In this document: positions 1 through 8,105 of the stretch, piece after piece
Layout of the letters: each line of letters begins with the position of its first letter
Numbering within the stretch: the stretch's first letter is position 1
NCBI GenBank assembly: GCA_032718475.1
Contig: JAUCBJ010004076.1
Location: 1 to 21,155 of the forward strand
Length of the DNA: 21,155 bases
From: Nemertoderma westbladi
Taxonomy: Eukaryota > Xenacoelomorpha > Nemertodermatida > Nemertodermatidae
Reading direction: 5' to 3'
Made by a program: the position numbers and the translations under genes
The notes under the pieces: generated by a model
Databases searched by the model: none
What the model was told of the DNA's origin: nothing
The model's input: only the letters and a program-made list of their open reading frames with translations

Positions 1-931
1 TGTACGTGTACCGCACGCTCTGTTCTCTTGCCTCACGCTCTTCGCGTTCACTCTCTTGCTCCTTCCTTCTCCCCATTATCCACTCTAATTTCTCTCTAGT
101 TCTCTCTAATATCTCTCTAGTTTTTAATTCATACGCTGCCAGATTTATCTCTTGCACCCTTCTTTCTTTTGCGGAGGATGTAGCAGACTTATCGGTTGCG
201 ACGGACTCCCGCCGCCCCTCCGTCCTACTAACTTTCCCCCGCTTTCCGGGGTTCTCGCTGACCGACGAGACCGAATCCTCGGAGCTAACCTCGGATTCGC
301 CCTCGTGCGGTCCCGCCCAACCCACTAACTTAACTTCCCTGGCATCGACTAAGTATGGCCCTATGTACACTACACCAGGCCCCATACCCCTACGTTCCCA
401 TAGCCCAAACAGTTCGAAGGCAACCCCTCTCGCTCTCTCCTCGGCCAATTCTCCCTGCCCAGAACGCACTAGGTAATCAAAGTATCTGTTCGACTCACCT
501 AGTCGTCTCCTCAACTTCACCTGGTCTATCTCAGCCCCTTCCTTGCTCTCTTTCAGCTGCTCTCGGGTCGCGGCGTAGGCTCGTCGGAGCCGGACGACCC
601 CGACGTCCTCGTCGTCGACATCTCCTCTCTCCCTCCGGGTCCGGCGTCGTACCGTCGGCCCCACCGTTGCCGTTCCGGTGGGCCGTCCGTCACCCTCGGC
701 CTGTGGCTGGCCGGCGACATCGGCATATCGACCGCCGCCCTGTGTCGACTCGTCTCTCTCCTCTCCAAACTCGCCCTCTCGCTGTAGACGGCCCCCCTCA
801 TCTTGGATCGCCGGGTCGCTCGTTGTCGACGTGTCCGGCGTCGTGGGTCGGTGCCGTCTCGTCGCGGCCTCGCGGATCGTTAGATCGTCGTCCGGGGTCC
901 GCGGCGGTGTCGCTTCTTCTTCTCGACTCAT
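1..931 (-). CDS. Partial polar, coiled-coil-like protein, open off the left edge
   Basis: Reading the minus strand from an ATG at 931-929, the frame stays open for 310 codons to the left edge with no stop, so the gene continues outside the window. The product starts MSREEEATPPRTPDDD. A charged low-complexity N-terminal half is followed by an Arg/Glu-rich helix-like block (about residues 121-180), a short compact stretch with FELFGLWERRG (about residues 171-190), a Ser/Glu-rich linker, and a long Glu/Arg helix near the edge (EQESEREEREAREQ) that would suit a coiled coil. Codon third positions are GC-rich, unlike most of the window. I do not recognise a family. A gag-like or ORF1-like protein of a retroelement, or a host gene, both fit. 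No canonical TGG-type primer-binding site is seen between 932 and 1080. The openness is directly seen; the function is unknown. Confidence 0.6.
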   Translation of the reverse strand, partial: MSREEEATPPRTPDDDLTIREAATRRHRPTTPDTSTTSDPAIQDEGGRLQREGEFGEERDESTQGGGRYADVAGQPQAEGDGRPTGTATVGPTVRRRTRRERGDVDDEDVGVVRLRRAYAATREQLKESKEGAEIDQVKLRRRLGESNRYFDYLVRSGQGELAEERARGVAFELFGLWERRGMGPGVVYIGPYLVDAREVKLVGWAGPHEGESEVSSEDSVSSVSENPGKRGKVSRTEGRRESVATDKSATSSAKERRVQEINLAAYELKTREILERTREKLEWIMGRRKEQESEREEREAREQSVRYTY

Positions 932-1564
932 CCTTTCGCTTTACTCTAGCGGTCACAGTTTATTGCGTTGGTTTATAGTTTGACTAGTGGTTTGACTAGT
1001 CGTTGGCAATAGTTTGACTGTGACGGGATCAATGGATCCCGACCGGTTGTAGTTAGTACGCGTCACAGCGGGCCGATGGGTGGATATGATATAATATATA
1101 TAATAAGGTCTGAGTTCGGTGTTCAACTGAAGTATAATATTGTAATATAGATGATAGCAATAATTGGTAGATACAGGTACCGGTAGGATAATGTATACAG
1201 CACCGCAACGACGGTCAAACTATGTGGCCGGTCCGCGGTAAACTAATCACTGAGTAAACTGAATAACTGATTGCATCGACCGGTAATATATATTGCACGG
1301 TTTGGCCTTGTTACAGTACCTAGTCGATGCTGTCCCCCCATTGGCTAATATCCCTGTTGGCACCCTTTGGAGTGTTTCCCTTCACTCCTTGTGTTCTCTC
1401 TCGGTTAGGGGTTTGGCCCCTGACCCCTATTGTGTGTTTCTCCTTCCCTTCCCACTTTATTGGGGTGACACGAGGTTGATATTGGTAATCAACCTCGTGC
1501 TCCCAATATTGCTTTATGGCTCACTTTATGGGGTTTGGTGAGGCGGAATTGATTCGCTAACAAC
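932..1564. promoter_or_regulatory. Spacer between two divergent reading frames
   Basis: This 633-bp spacer separates the minus-strand frame starting at 931 from the transposase on the plus strand. It holds short direct repeats of GTTTGACTAGT (978-988 and 990-1000) and a 7-bp stem hairpin, CGGGATC-AATG-GATCCCG, at 1024-1041. An AT-rich TATA-like run at 1087-1105 lies about 160 bp upstream of the minus-strand ATG. A stronger hairpin sits at 1469-1499. I find no copy of the right terminal sequence of the piggyBac element and no usable TTAA here, so the left end of the transposon is not in this spacer. A role as a bidirectional promoter is only an inference from the layout. Confidence 0.35.
1469..1499. 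repeat. 12-bp perfect inverted repeat (hairpin)
   Basis: CACGAGGTTGAT at 1469-1480 is the exact reverse complement of ATCAACCTCGTG at 1488-1499, with a 7-base loop. It lies about 65 bp before the transposase reading frame. It could be a subterminal inverted repeat of the transposon or an RNA hairpin in the 5' leader. Confidence 0.8.
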
Positions 1565-3160
1565 GTGAGCGACCAAGAGGAGGAGGATGTCGTTCTGGAA
1601 CAGGATGGTTCTTCCGAGAGTGACGAAGTTGATGAACCGGAGGACGCCACTCCTGCTGCTACAGCTGCTGCTCCAGCTGCTCAACTTACTTCGAAGGACG
1701 GCAAGGTCTGGAGCATCACCTCTGGGCTGGATCCACGAGGTAGACCTGCGCGTGCCAACATCCTTCGAGAAGCTGCTGGGCCAACTCGTCGTGTTAGGGA
1801 GCAGGCAGATACCCCTGCAGGTGCATTTTCCTGCTTTTTCACGAATGAGATTTTAGACATTATCATACAGTGTACGAACGAGGAGGGGAGCCGGGTTTAC
1901 CCGGAGACTTGGAGTCCTATTGACCGGGTTGAGTTGCAAGCCTACCTGGGACTCATACTATTGGCAGGAGTTTATCGAGCGAGATCGGAACCAGTGATAC
2001 ATCTCTGGAACCGGGAAAGTGGCCGCCCGGTCTTCGGCAATTGCATGGGAAGGAACCGCTTTCAAGTCTTGACTCATGTCCTCCGATTCGACTCACGCGC
2101 GGACCGCGAAGAACGGAGACAGCGGGACAAGATGGCGCCGATTCGCGTACTCCATGACAAGTTAGCTGCCCTCTGCCGCAACAACTACAAAGTTGGCGCA
2201 CAAGTTTGCGTGGACGAACAGCTGGTAGTGTACAGAGGCCGCTGCCCATTCAAAGTTTATATTCCTTCAAAACCTGGGAAGTATGGCATGAAGGTTTGGG
2301 CGTGCTGCGATGTGGACACTGCGTACCTCACCAACTTCGAGCTGTATACGGGTATGACTGGACGCGGTCCTGAAGTTGGACAAGCATCCAGAGTGGTCTT
2401 GCAGATGACCGAGCATCTTTCAGGAGCTGGACGAGGATGCACAACGGACAACTTCTTCACCTCATACGATCTGGCGCAGTCAATGCTGTATCGTCAGCTT
2501 ACTTTGTGTGGCACCGTGAGGAAGAATCGCCGATTTCTGCCTCCTGCTATGCTAGACGTCCGTTCTCGCGCTGTTCAGTCCAGCAAGTTCGCCTTCCACA
2601 ACGGCATGACACTAGTTTCATACGTGCCCAAGAAGAAAAAGAACGTGGTTCTTTTATCTACGCAGCACCATGATGCCGAAGTTCACGAGGATCGCCAAGA
2701 CAAGAAACCGGAGATAATTCTCCACTACAATCGCACCAAGGGCGCCGTGGACACGCTGGACAAGCTTCTGCGCACGTACTCGTGTCAACGCAAGTGCCGA
2801 CGTTGGCCGCAGTTGTTCTTCGGGAATTTGGTCGACATTGCTGCTTACAACTCCTTCGTTATCTTCTTGTTTTGTTTTCCCGAGTTCATGGAAGGAAAAT
2901 CCCATCGAAGACGCCTCTACCTGGAGAAGCTGGCATTCGAGCTGATGGCCGGGAAGATGATGCGGGACCGCCAGGAGGCGCAACCTGGTGCGCAGGCCGT
3001 GCCGCCATTGGCTGCAGGAAATGCCCAAAGACCGAGGAAGCGTGCCCGTTGCGAATCCTGCCCTCGAGATCAGGATCGGAAGACCACCGAGCGATGCAGC
3101 GCTTGCGGCAAGGCCATTTGTAAGGATCACCTCCGAGTGGTCTGTGTACACGGATGCTAA
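1565..3160 (+). CDS. piggyBac-type transposase (PGBD family, DDE_Tnp_1_7)
   Basis: This 531-codon frame encodes a full-length piggyBac-like transposase, which cuts and pastes DNA at TTAA sites in the nucleus. The layout is an acidic N-terminus (DQEEED... to about residue 45), then the RNase-H-like core, then a C-terminal cysteine-rich domain (residues about 496-531, with CESC, CSACGKAIC and a terminal CVHGC) of the kind that binds transposon ends. Acidic residues D217 (in VDEQL), D295 (in CTTDNFF) and D396 (in KGAVDTLDK, with D399) have spacings of 78 and 101. These equal the D268/D346/D447 spacing of the founding piggyBac enzyme, so the active site looks intact. The stop is TAA at 3158-3160. 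One oddity is that the codon at the expected start is GTG, not ATG, with an in-frame TGA at 1550-1552 just upstream. No in-frame ATG follows before the catalytic core, so the start is probably mutated or supplied by an upstream exon. Confidence 0.95.
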   Translation: MSDQEEEDVVLEQDGSSESDEVDEPEDATPAATAAAPAAQLTSKDGKVWSITSGLDPRGRPARANILREAAGPTRRVREQADTPAGAFSCFFTNEILDIIIQCTNEEGSRVYPETWSPIDRVELQAYLGLILLAGVYRARSEPVIHLWNRESGRPVFGNCMGRNRFQVLTHVLRFDSRADREERRQRDKMAPIRVLHDKLAALCRNNYKVGAQVCVDEQLVVYRGRCPFKVYIPSKPGKYGMKVWACCDVDTAYLTNFELYTGMTGRGPEVGQASRVVLQMTEHLSGAGRGCTTDNFFTSYDLAQSMLYRQLTLCGTVRKNRRFLPPAMLDVRSRAVQSSKFAFHNGMTLVSYVPKKKKNVVLLSTQHHDAEVHEDRQDKKPEIILHYNRTKGAVDTLDKLLRTYSCQRKCRRWPQLFFGNLVDIAAYNSFVIFLFCFPEFMEGKSHRRRLYLEKLAFELMAGKMMRDRQEAQPGAQAVPPLAAGNAQRPRKRARCESCPRDQDRKTTERCSACGKAICKDHLRVVCVHGC

Positions 3161-3174
3161 CTGTTTTTGACACT

Positions 3175-3801
3175 TTACCCCGGTGTTGCAGTAAAAACTA
3201 TTTTATTTTGTTGACCCAAAAATGGAATATAGCAGGTGGGGTCGCTAGCGACCCCATGGTACTTAACGTAACTTTTTTTCGCGGTAATTAGAAGGTTAAC
3301 AACATCTGGTTCATTTTTATGAACGGTTTCCAGATGACGAGGTAATTTCGAGAAGGCACAATCGTCGCAATAACAACAATATTGCTTTTTATCCCAACTT
3401 CGCACTGAACCGTGGTTTGTAGTGCTGACTACAAAAATCTTAGATGATGTTTTATCGGAAGTAGAGTTGGAGTTGGAGTTTAGAGTTGGAGGAGTCATTG
3501 CATGGATATGCTGAATTTTATCAACCTCGATTTCCGGACTTTCATTACCAGACAAGTTAAAATTATAATCTTCATCCGAATCTGGGAGATATTCTTCCCC
3601 AGAAGAATAATTCAAAACATTAAGGTCTATGTCAGATGTATTTACATCAATGTCACATCCAAAAATAGCCCCATTATCAGAAATATCATGAATAATACTT
3701 GAAATATTTTCTTCATTCTCCTCATTTTCGATATTTGAACAATCAAACAATGCATTTAATATATCCAACCCCGGGTCATGTTCAGAAATATTGTTGTCCA
3801 T
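3175..3801 (-). CDS. Acidic protein with one C2H2-like zinc finger, interrupted by the transposon
   Basis: The 208-codon frame starts at an ATG (3801). The frame is also open upstream to an acceptor-like TTTAAG at about 3860, adding SGTEEDNGSSYVAASCLS, so this may be an internal exon rather than the first one. The N-terminal 100 residues are very acidic (NEENEEN, GEEYLPDSDEDYN). A Ser/Asn/Thr linker follows, then SWDKKQYCCYC and a finger with C142-x2-C145-x10-H156-x4-H161, ending in HLETVHKNEP. From the TTAA at 3263-3266 onward the residues come from transposon sequence, so only about residues 1-178 are native. Proteins with an acidic YLPDSD-like head and a WDKK-YC-x2-C finger occur in many invertebrate and fish genomes, to my recollection. 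That family assignment is not checked. A DNA-binding role is inferred from the finger only. Confidence 0.65.
   Translation of the reverse strand: MDNNISEHDPGLDILNALFDCSNIENEENEENISSIIHDISDNGAIFGCDIDVNTSDIDLNVLNYSSGEEYLPDSDEDYNFNLSGNESPEIEVDKIQHIHAMTPPTLNSNSNSTSDKTSSKIFVVSTTNHGSVRSWDKKQYCCYCDDCAFSKLPRHLETVHKNEPDVVNLLITAKKSYVKYHGVASDPTCYIPFLGQQNKIVFTATPG
3237..3256. repeat. 20-bp perfect palindrome at the piggyBac right end
   Basis: TGGGGTCGCTAGCGACCCCA reads the same on both strands and lies 6 bp inside the TTAA site. Inner palindromes near the tips are common binding sites for piggyBac-type transposases, so this is a likely transposase site. That role is an inference. Confidence 0.85.
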
Positions 3802-3885
3802 AGATAAACAAGATGCGGCTACATAGCTGCTACCATTATCTTCTTCTGTTCCAGAACCTTAAATAATATAAATTATACATTATTA

Positions 3886-6166
3886 CTATTGTTCGATGAT
3901 AGTGTTTCTGATGGAGAAATTTATATTGATAATTACGTAGTTTTACGTAAGGATAGGGACAGACACGGTGGTGGTGTCTGTACTTACATTCGATGTGATT
4001 TAGCTTTTAATCGTAAGAAAGATTTAGAGACTTGTGACGAAGTTTTACTGGTGGAACTTTTACTTCCTAAAACTAAACCTATTTTAATCGGTACTTTATA
4101 TCGGCCCCCTAAACAATCAGATTTTTTGCAAAATTTTGAAAATACAATTTTATGTAATCTTAGGTCAGACTGTGAAATATATTTCTTAGGTGATTTTAAT
4201 ATCTGTTACCATCACAAAGCATCCCCCATCTGTAAACAGTACCAAAGTATTTTAAATTTGTTTGGTTTAAAACAAATTATTCGAGATTCTACCAGAATTA
4301 CCAGTAAAACTTCTACTTTACTAGATCACATCCTTTGTAATAATACCGATATTATTTCTCAATCTGGGGTTTTACCTATAGGTCTAAGCGATCATTTTAT
4401 AGTTTTTTGCACAAGAAAGACACAAAAATCTTTTTTCGGGGATCATAAAACAGTAACAGTTAGGTCTATGAAAAATTACAGCAAGGAACGCTTTTTAAGT
4501 TTGTTAGTTAATTCTGACTGGGAACCCTGTTTTAAGGCCGCTGACATTAACCTTGCGTACACTATTTTAAAGATATTTCTAAAGGCACTTAATACTGTAG
4601 CACCAATTAAAGAAATTAGTCTTAAACAACGCACTGAGCCCTGGATGACCTCGGGTATTCTTAGTAATATCAGAGAAAGAGATAACTATTTGTATAAATT
4701 TAGGAAATACCGTGTTTTAGCTGATTATAATAATTACTGCAAATATAGAAACCTTGTCCAACGGGAAATAAAAAAAGCTAAATCTGAATATTTGTACAAC
4801 AAAATAAGTGAGAATAAAGATAATCCAAAAAGTCTATGGTCTACCCTAAAATCTTTAGGTTATAAAAACCTTAAATCTAAATCGAATATTGTTCTGCAAG
4901 ATAACGGTGAGCTGATTCATGATCATACTCTAGTTAGTAATTTATTTAATAATTATTTTACTAATGTTGCCTCTAATTTAGTTAAGAAATTACCGTTATC
5001 AAGTAATAAATATAGTATAGGGTCCGAAACTCTAAATAATTTTTATTTAGAAAAGTTACAAAATTCAGAAAAGTTATTTTTAAAACCCGTTTCTGAGGAT
5101 TTCGTTTTTAAAAATCTACTTAGCCTATCAGCCTCAAAAAGTACCGGTCTAGATCTAATACCTGCCCGTTTTCTTAAGGATGGTGCTGAAGTACTTAAAG
5201 TGCCTATTACTTTTATTATTAATTACTCTATCGTAGATAATGTAGTACCAGACGAACTGAAATTAGCTAAGGTTGTTCCTCTGTATAAAAAGAATAGTAA
5301 AGTAGAACCCTGTAATTACAGACCTGTTAGTATCTTAAGTATTGTATCTAAAATTCTAGAACGTTCTGTTTTTCTACAGCTGGAGGCACATCTTAGTAGG
5401 CTAAATCTGATCTATGAACTTCAGTCCGGTTTTCGTAAATCATATTCTACAGACACCTGCCTTATTAACTTAACTGATACAATTAGATGTAATAACGCAA
5501 AGGGTTTATATACTGGTAAGGTAATGTTGGACCTACAAAAGGCTTTCGATACTGTAGATCACGAAATTCTGCTTGGTAAGTTAGGCCTGATGGGTGTAGG
5601 TTCTATAGACTGGTTCAAGTCCTACCTGTCAGACAGAGGTCAAACTGTAGTCATTAGCAAATCGCTGTCTACTGTACAAGAGATTACCTGTGGTGTACCG
5701 CAAGGTAGTATATTAGGTCCTCTGCTTTTTGTATGCTATGTAAATGATATGATAAGTAGTATAGATCCCGATTTTAAACTCATTTTATATGCCGACGACA
5801 GTGCTCTTATTTTCTCTCATAAAGATCCTATCCATATTTCCCAAAAGTTAAGTGCAGTTCTAGAATCCTGTAATGAGTGGTTGGTTGATAATAAGCTATC
5901 CATTCACTACGGTAAAACTGAAAGTATTTTGTTTGGTTCCAAAAGAAAGTTAAAGAAGGTAACTAAGTTTGAAGTCACTAGTAATGGACATAAGATTGAA
6001 AATAAAAAGGAAGTTAAATATTTAGGCGCCACATTGGATAACTGCTTATCAGGAGAAAGTACAGTGAAAAATATTTTCTCGAAAGTTAACAGTAGGCTTA
6101 GGTTTCTATACAGAAATAAAAATAGTTTAACCCTATTAGTACCGGGCTATAAAATGTTGTACAAAT
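3886..6166 (+). mobile_element. CR1/L2-type non-LTR retrotransposon, both ends missing
   Basis: The element spans from the middle of the apurinic endonuclease domain to just after the reverse transcriptase core. The head normally found before the DDSVSDGEI segment, including the first catalytic residues of the endonuclease, is absent, as expected for 5' truncation during target-primed reverse transcription. The 3' side stops abruptly at about 6163-6171, where a G-tract/C-tract hairpin starts unrelated AT-rich sequence. No 3' UTR or terminal microsatellite was found. The reverse transcriptase frame has no stop inside the homologous part, so the copy is young or recently inserted. Confidence 0.85.
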
Positions 6167-6429
6167 ACCGGGAGGGGGTCATATTGACCCCCCCCTCTAA
6201 AATCTACAAATATTTACGAAAACGTCTGATTTTTTGTTTGTACGTAGGTATCACTTGTCTGGATCCGACCGAAAAAAAAAATTTTGAAAAAAATGTACTG
6301 GGGTGGTTATATTGCAGCACCAAAATTACAAGTAGTGCACAATTTTCACCAAATTTGAAAGTTACATTTTCGGCTAATTATTTTTCAATACAGGTTTTCT
6401 GGGGTGCAAAATACATTGGAAAATATTAA
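3889..6429 (+). CDS. LINE endonuclease-reverse transcriptase, truncated and chimeric at the C-terminus
   Basis: This 846-codon frame copies element RNA into DNA at a nicked target. The partial endonuclease domain has RHGGGVCTYIR, LGDFN (D102, N104), LLDH and the terminal SDH (167-169). Reverse transcriptase blocks follow in order: CNYRPVSILSIVSKILE, motif A DLQKAFDTVDH (D548), motif B GVPQGSILGPLLF, motif C YADD (634-637), then EVKYLGATLD. Placement in the CR1/L2/Rex group of the Jockey superfamily rests on these motifs. After about residue 758 (LVPGYKMLYKY) the frame continues by chance into unrelated low-complexity sequence, so the last ~88 residues are not LINE protein. The first codon is TTG, and homology already starts mid-domain, so no true start codon remains. 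Retrotransposition from this copy is not expected. Confidence 0.9.
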   Translation: MFDDSVSDGEIYIDNYVVLRKDRDRHGGGVCTYIRCDLAFNRKKDLETCDEVLLVELLLPKTKPILIGTLYRPPKQSDFLQNFENTILCNLRSDCEIYFLGDFNICYHHKASPICKQYQSILNLFGLKQIIRDSTRITSKTSTLLDHILCNNTDIISQSGVLPIGLSDHFIVFCTRKTQKSFFGDHKTVTVRSMKNYSKERFLSLLVNSDWEPCFKAADINLAYTILKIFLKALNTVAPIKEISLKQRTEPWMTSGILSNIRERDNYLYKFRKYRVLADYNNYCKYRNLVQREIKKAKSEYLYNKISENKDNPKSLWSTLKSLGYKNLKSKSNIVLQDNGELIHDHTLVSNLFNNYFTNVASNLVKKLPLSSNKYSIGSETLNNFYLEKLQNSEKLFLKPVSEDFVFKNLLSLSASKSTGLDLIPARFLKDGAEVLKVPITFIINYSIVDNVVPDELKLAKVVPLYKKNSKVEPCNYRPVSILSIVSKILERSVFLQLEAHLSRLNLIYELQSGFRKSYSTDTCLINLTDTIRCNNAKGLYTGKVMLDLQKAFDTVDHEILLGKLGLMGVGSIDWFKSYLSDRGQTVVISKSLSTVQEITCGVPQGSILGPLLFVCYVNDMISSIDPDFKLILYADDSALIFSHKDPIHISQKLSAVLESCNEWLVDNKLSIHYGKTESILFGSKRKLKKVTKFEVTSNGHKIENKKEVKYLGATLDNCLSGESTVKNIFSKVNSRLRFLYRNKNSLTLLVPGYKMLYKYREGVILTPPSKIYKYLRKRLIFCLYVGITCLDPTEKKNFEKNVLGWLYCSTKITSSAQFSPNLKVTFSANYFSIQVFWGAKYIGKY
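6174..6192. repeat. G/C-tract hairpin at the LINE breakpoint
   Basis: GGGGGTCA (6174-6181) and TGACCCCC (6185-6192) form a perfect 8-bp stem with a 3-base loop, followed by further C residues to 6195. It sits exactly where LINE homology ends and probably marks the edge of the sequence that joined or replaced the LINE tail. Confidence 0.75.
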
Positions 6430-6651
6430 AAAATGATATGATTACTATAAATGGCTGTTTAGTCCTCTCTGCGTAGGAAAAAAATGAAAAAAACAAGTAA
6501 CCAGCACTTTTCAGTTAGAACACAAAATTTTTAATTCACTTATACGATGCTATAAATTCACATTTTCAGGTTTTCGAGGGCGCTGATTCTAATGGAATAC
6601 ATTTCTAATATGCCAGATCATTGCTACTTGTATTTTTCGGCGTTTTTTGGC
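6193..6651. other. AT-rich sequence without a recognisable gene
   Basis: This stretch follows the LINE break. It contains A-runs and two related blocks around CAGGTTTTC-GGGG-GC (near 6392 and 6568, about 176 bp apart), which suggests that it is a more diverged continuation of the tandem array that follows. No coding signal is convincing. Confidence 0.4.
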
Positions 6652-7200
6652 AAATTTTGGTGCTAGCACCAAATTTCGTACCCATCACCAAAAAGTACAA
6701 GTTTGCGATGTCCAGTGCTGTTTTTATTGATTCCATCTGATTCAGGACCCTCATAAACCCGTATAACGCAAGAAACAAGGTGATACTATCTACTTATCAA
6801 TTTGCATATTTTCCAAAATTTGGTGCTGGCACAACAATTTTCACCCACCGGCGAAAAATACCATTTTGAGAACACTTATGAAATTTTTACTGATTCCATT
6901 GAATTCAGAACCATCACAAACCCATATAACGCAAGAAACAAGGTGACACAATCAATTGATATATTTGATGGTTTTCAAAATTTGGTGCTAGCACCACATT
7001 TTGCACCCACATCCGAAAAATACAAGTTTGAGATGTCTAGTTCGATAATTATATTTTCCATTGAATTCAGAACAGCCATAAACCTCTAAAACCCAAGAAA
7101 TAAGTTGTCACAAGCAATTTTATCTATTGAATGGATTTTCAAAATTTCGTGCTTGCACCAAAATTTGCACACAGCACCGAAAAATACAAGTTTGATACAA
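6652..7200. repeat. Diverged tandem array, about 163-bp unit
   Basis: Units begin at about 6652, 6815, 6977 and 7141 (spacings 162-164), the last one partial. Each starts with a version of AAATTTGGTGCTAGCACC and continues with a shared AATACAAGTTTGAGATGTC-like segment, GATTCCATTGAATTCAGAACC and ACCCA-AACGCAAGAAA. In the first unit the start is a near-perfect palindrome, with the 18-bp core TTTGGTGCTAGCACCAAA. The units differ at many positions, so the array is old or evolving freely. Short frames across it are by-products of the repeats. Confidence 0.75.
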
Positions 7201-7432
7201 GTGTTCATCTATATATTAATAACAGGTATTACAGAGTCGGAGTCAATGGATGCTATGTCCTCCCCAATAATGGAGGGTGGCACTAAATATTCATCGTTTG
7301 TTATGCCAAAATACAATATAAATTCAATCACTATCTACATTTTCCCACGGGCAAGTCAAGTGTTCTTATTCTATATTATTAATAACAAGTATTACAGCGT
7401 TGGAGTCAATGGCTTCTATGTCCTACTCAATT
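7199..7432. repeat. Two diverged direct copies, about 160 bp apart
   Basis: The block at 7199-7267 (CAAGTGTTC...TATTAATAACAGGTATTACAG...GGAGTCAATGG...TATGTCCT) recurs at 7358-7432 with substitutions. The offset of about 160 bp is close to the period of the preceding array, so this may be its continuation with a different unit. Nothing here looks coding on either strand. Confidence 0.65.
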
Positions 7433-7619
7433 TATCTATTATACTCAATGTCATATGTCATATCATGTCAAATGTCATATTGTATAATGCAGCAGCAATA
7501 TTTCTTCTTGACGCCAAGAGTGTAGCAGCAAGATTTAATGTTGCCTCTTCTTGCAATTCGAAATACAAAACTGCTGGAGTACCGTAACAGGATATGTTGT
7601 TCTTTAGAAAGAACTCACG

Positions 7620-8105
7620 CACCCCTGGTTTTAAAAACTTTTAGTGTCATGAAAAATACCGTAAAATCTGTAACTGCCAGCTCTTATATAATGGTCTGCA
7701 TAGCAAAAAAAAATATTTTTTAAAATATTTTATCGAGCTCCTTTTTTTTAGCACCTAAAAATGTGTTCTAGAACATTTCTTCGGTGGTGTGCGGAGTTGT
7801 CGAATTTAGGTAACTTGAATACTGATTCCTTATATTAGCCATTATATGCGAAATTCGCTCAGGATTTCAAATCTGCAAACAGTTTCATCATATCTTGTTT
7901 AGTTTTCGAGATATCGTGAAAAATGTGATGCGCACCCAAAAAGTGCGTGCGGCGCCAAATTTTCAATTTTCAGTAAATTGAAATATTCACTAAAAAATGA
8001 AAATTATCGATTTCTATAGGTTTTCTGCCATGCTGAAAGCAATGGTAATATTTTCCAAAAGTCTGAGTGAATTGTTGTGCTACTTTTCATTGGGTGCTGA
8101 AATTT
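7620..8105 (+). repeat. Left arm of the fold-back element
   Basis: This arm pairs with 8711-9196 on the opposite strand and is almost identical. It runs from CACCCCTGG at the outer end to GGGTGCTGAAATTT at the inner end, where similarity stops sharply. Confidence 0.9.

Larger units (their letters stand above)
1565..3262 (+). mobile_element. piggyBac-like DNA transposon, right part with end
   Basis: The transposase frame is followed by about 100 bp of 3' sequence that ends in a 20-bp palindrome (3237-3256), then ATGGTAC-like terminal bases and TTAA at 3263-3266, the expected target site of this superfamily. The zinc-finger reading frame on the minus strand loses its character at this TTAA, which supports it as the true border. 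The left border was not found: no TTAA followed by the reverse complement of the right end occurs between 932 and 1564. Either the left end is deleted or divergent, or the element extends left past the window and includes the minus-strand frame at 1-931. Confidence 0.7.

Noticed and set aside
6-983. Several plus-strand frames (6-476, 355-978, 678-983) in the first kilobase
   Set aside because: They are antisense to the single continuous minus-strand frame from 931, have Ser/Pro/Arg-rich compositional sequence, and no domain.
932-1300. LTR of a retrotransposon next to the minus-strand frame
   Set aside because: No second copy is available in the window, no TGG-type primer-binding site upstream of the ATG, and no clear TG...CA borders.
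6802-7587. Plus-strand frames of 95 and 160 codons
   Set aside because: They follow the 163-bp repeat and the direct repeats after it; the peptide repeats mirror the DNA period and have no domain.
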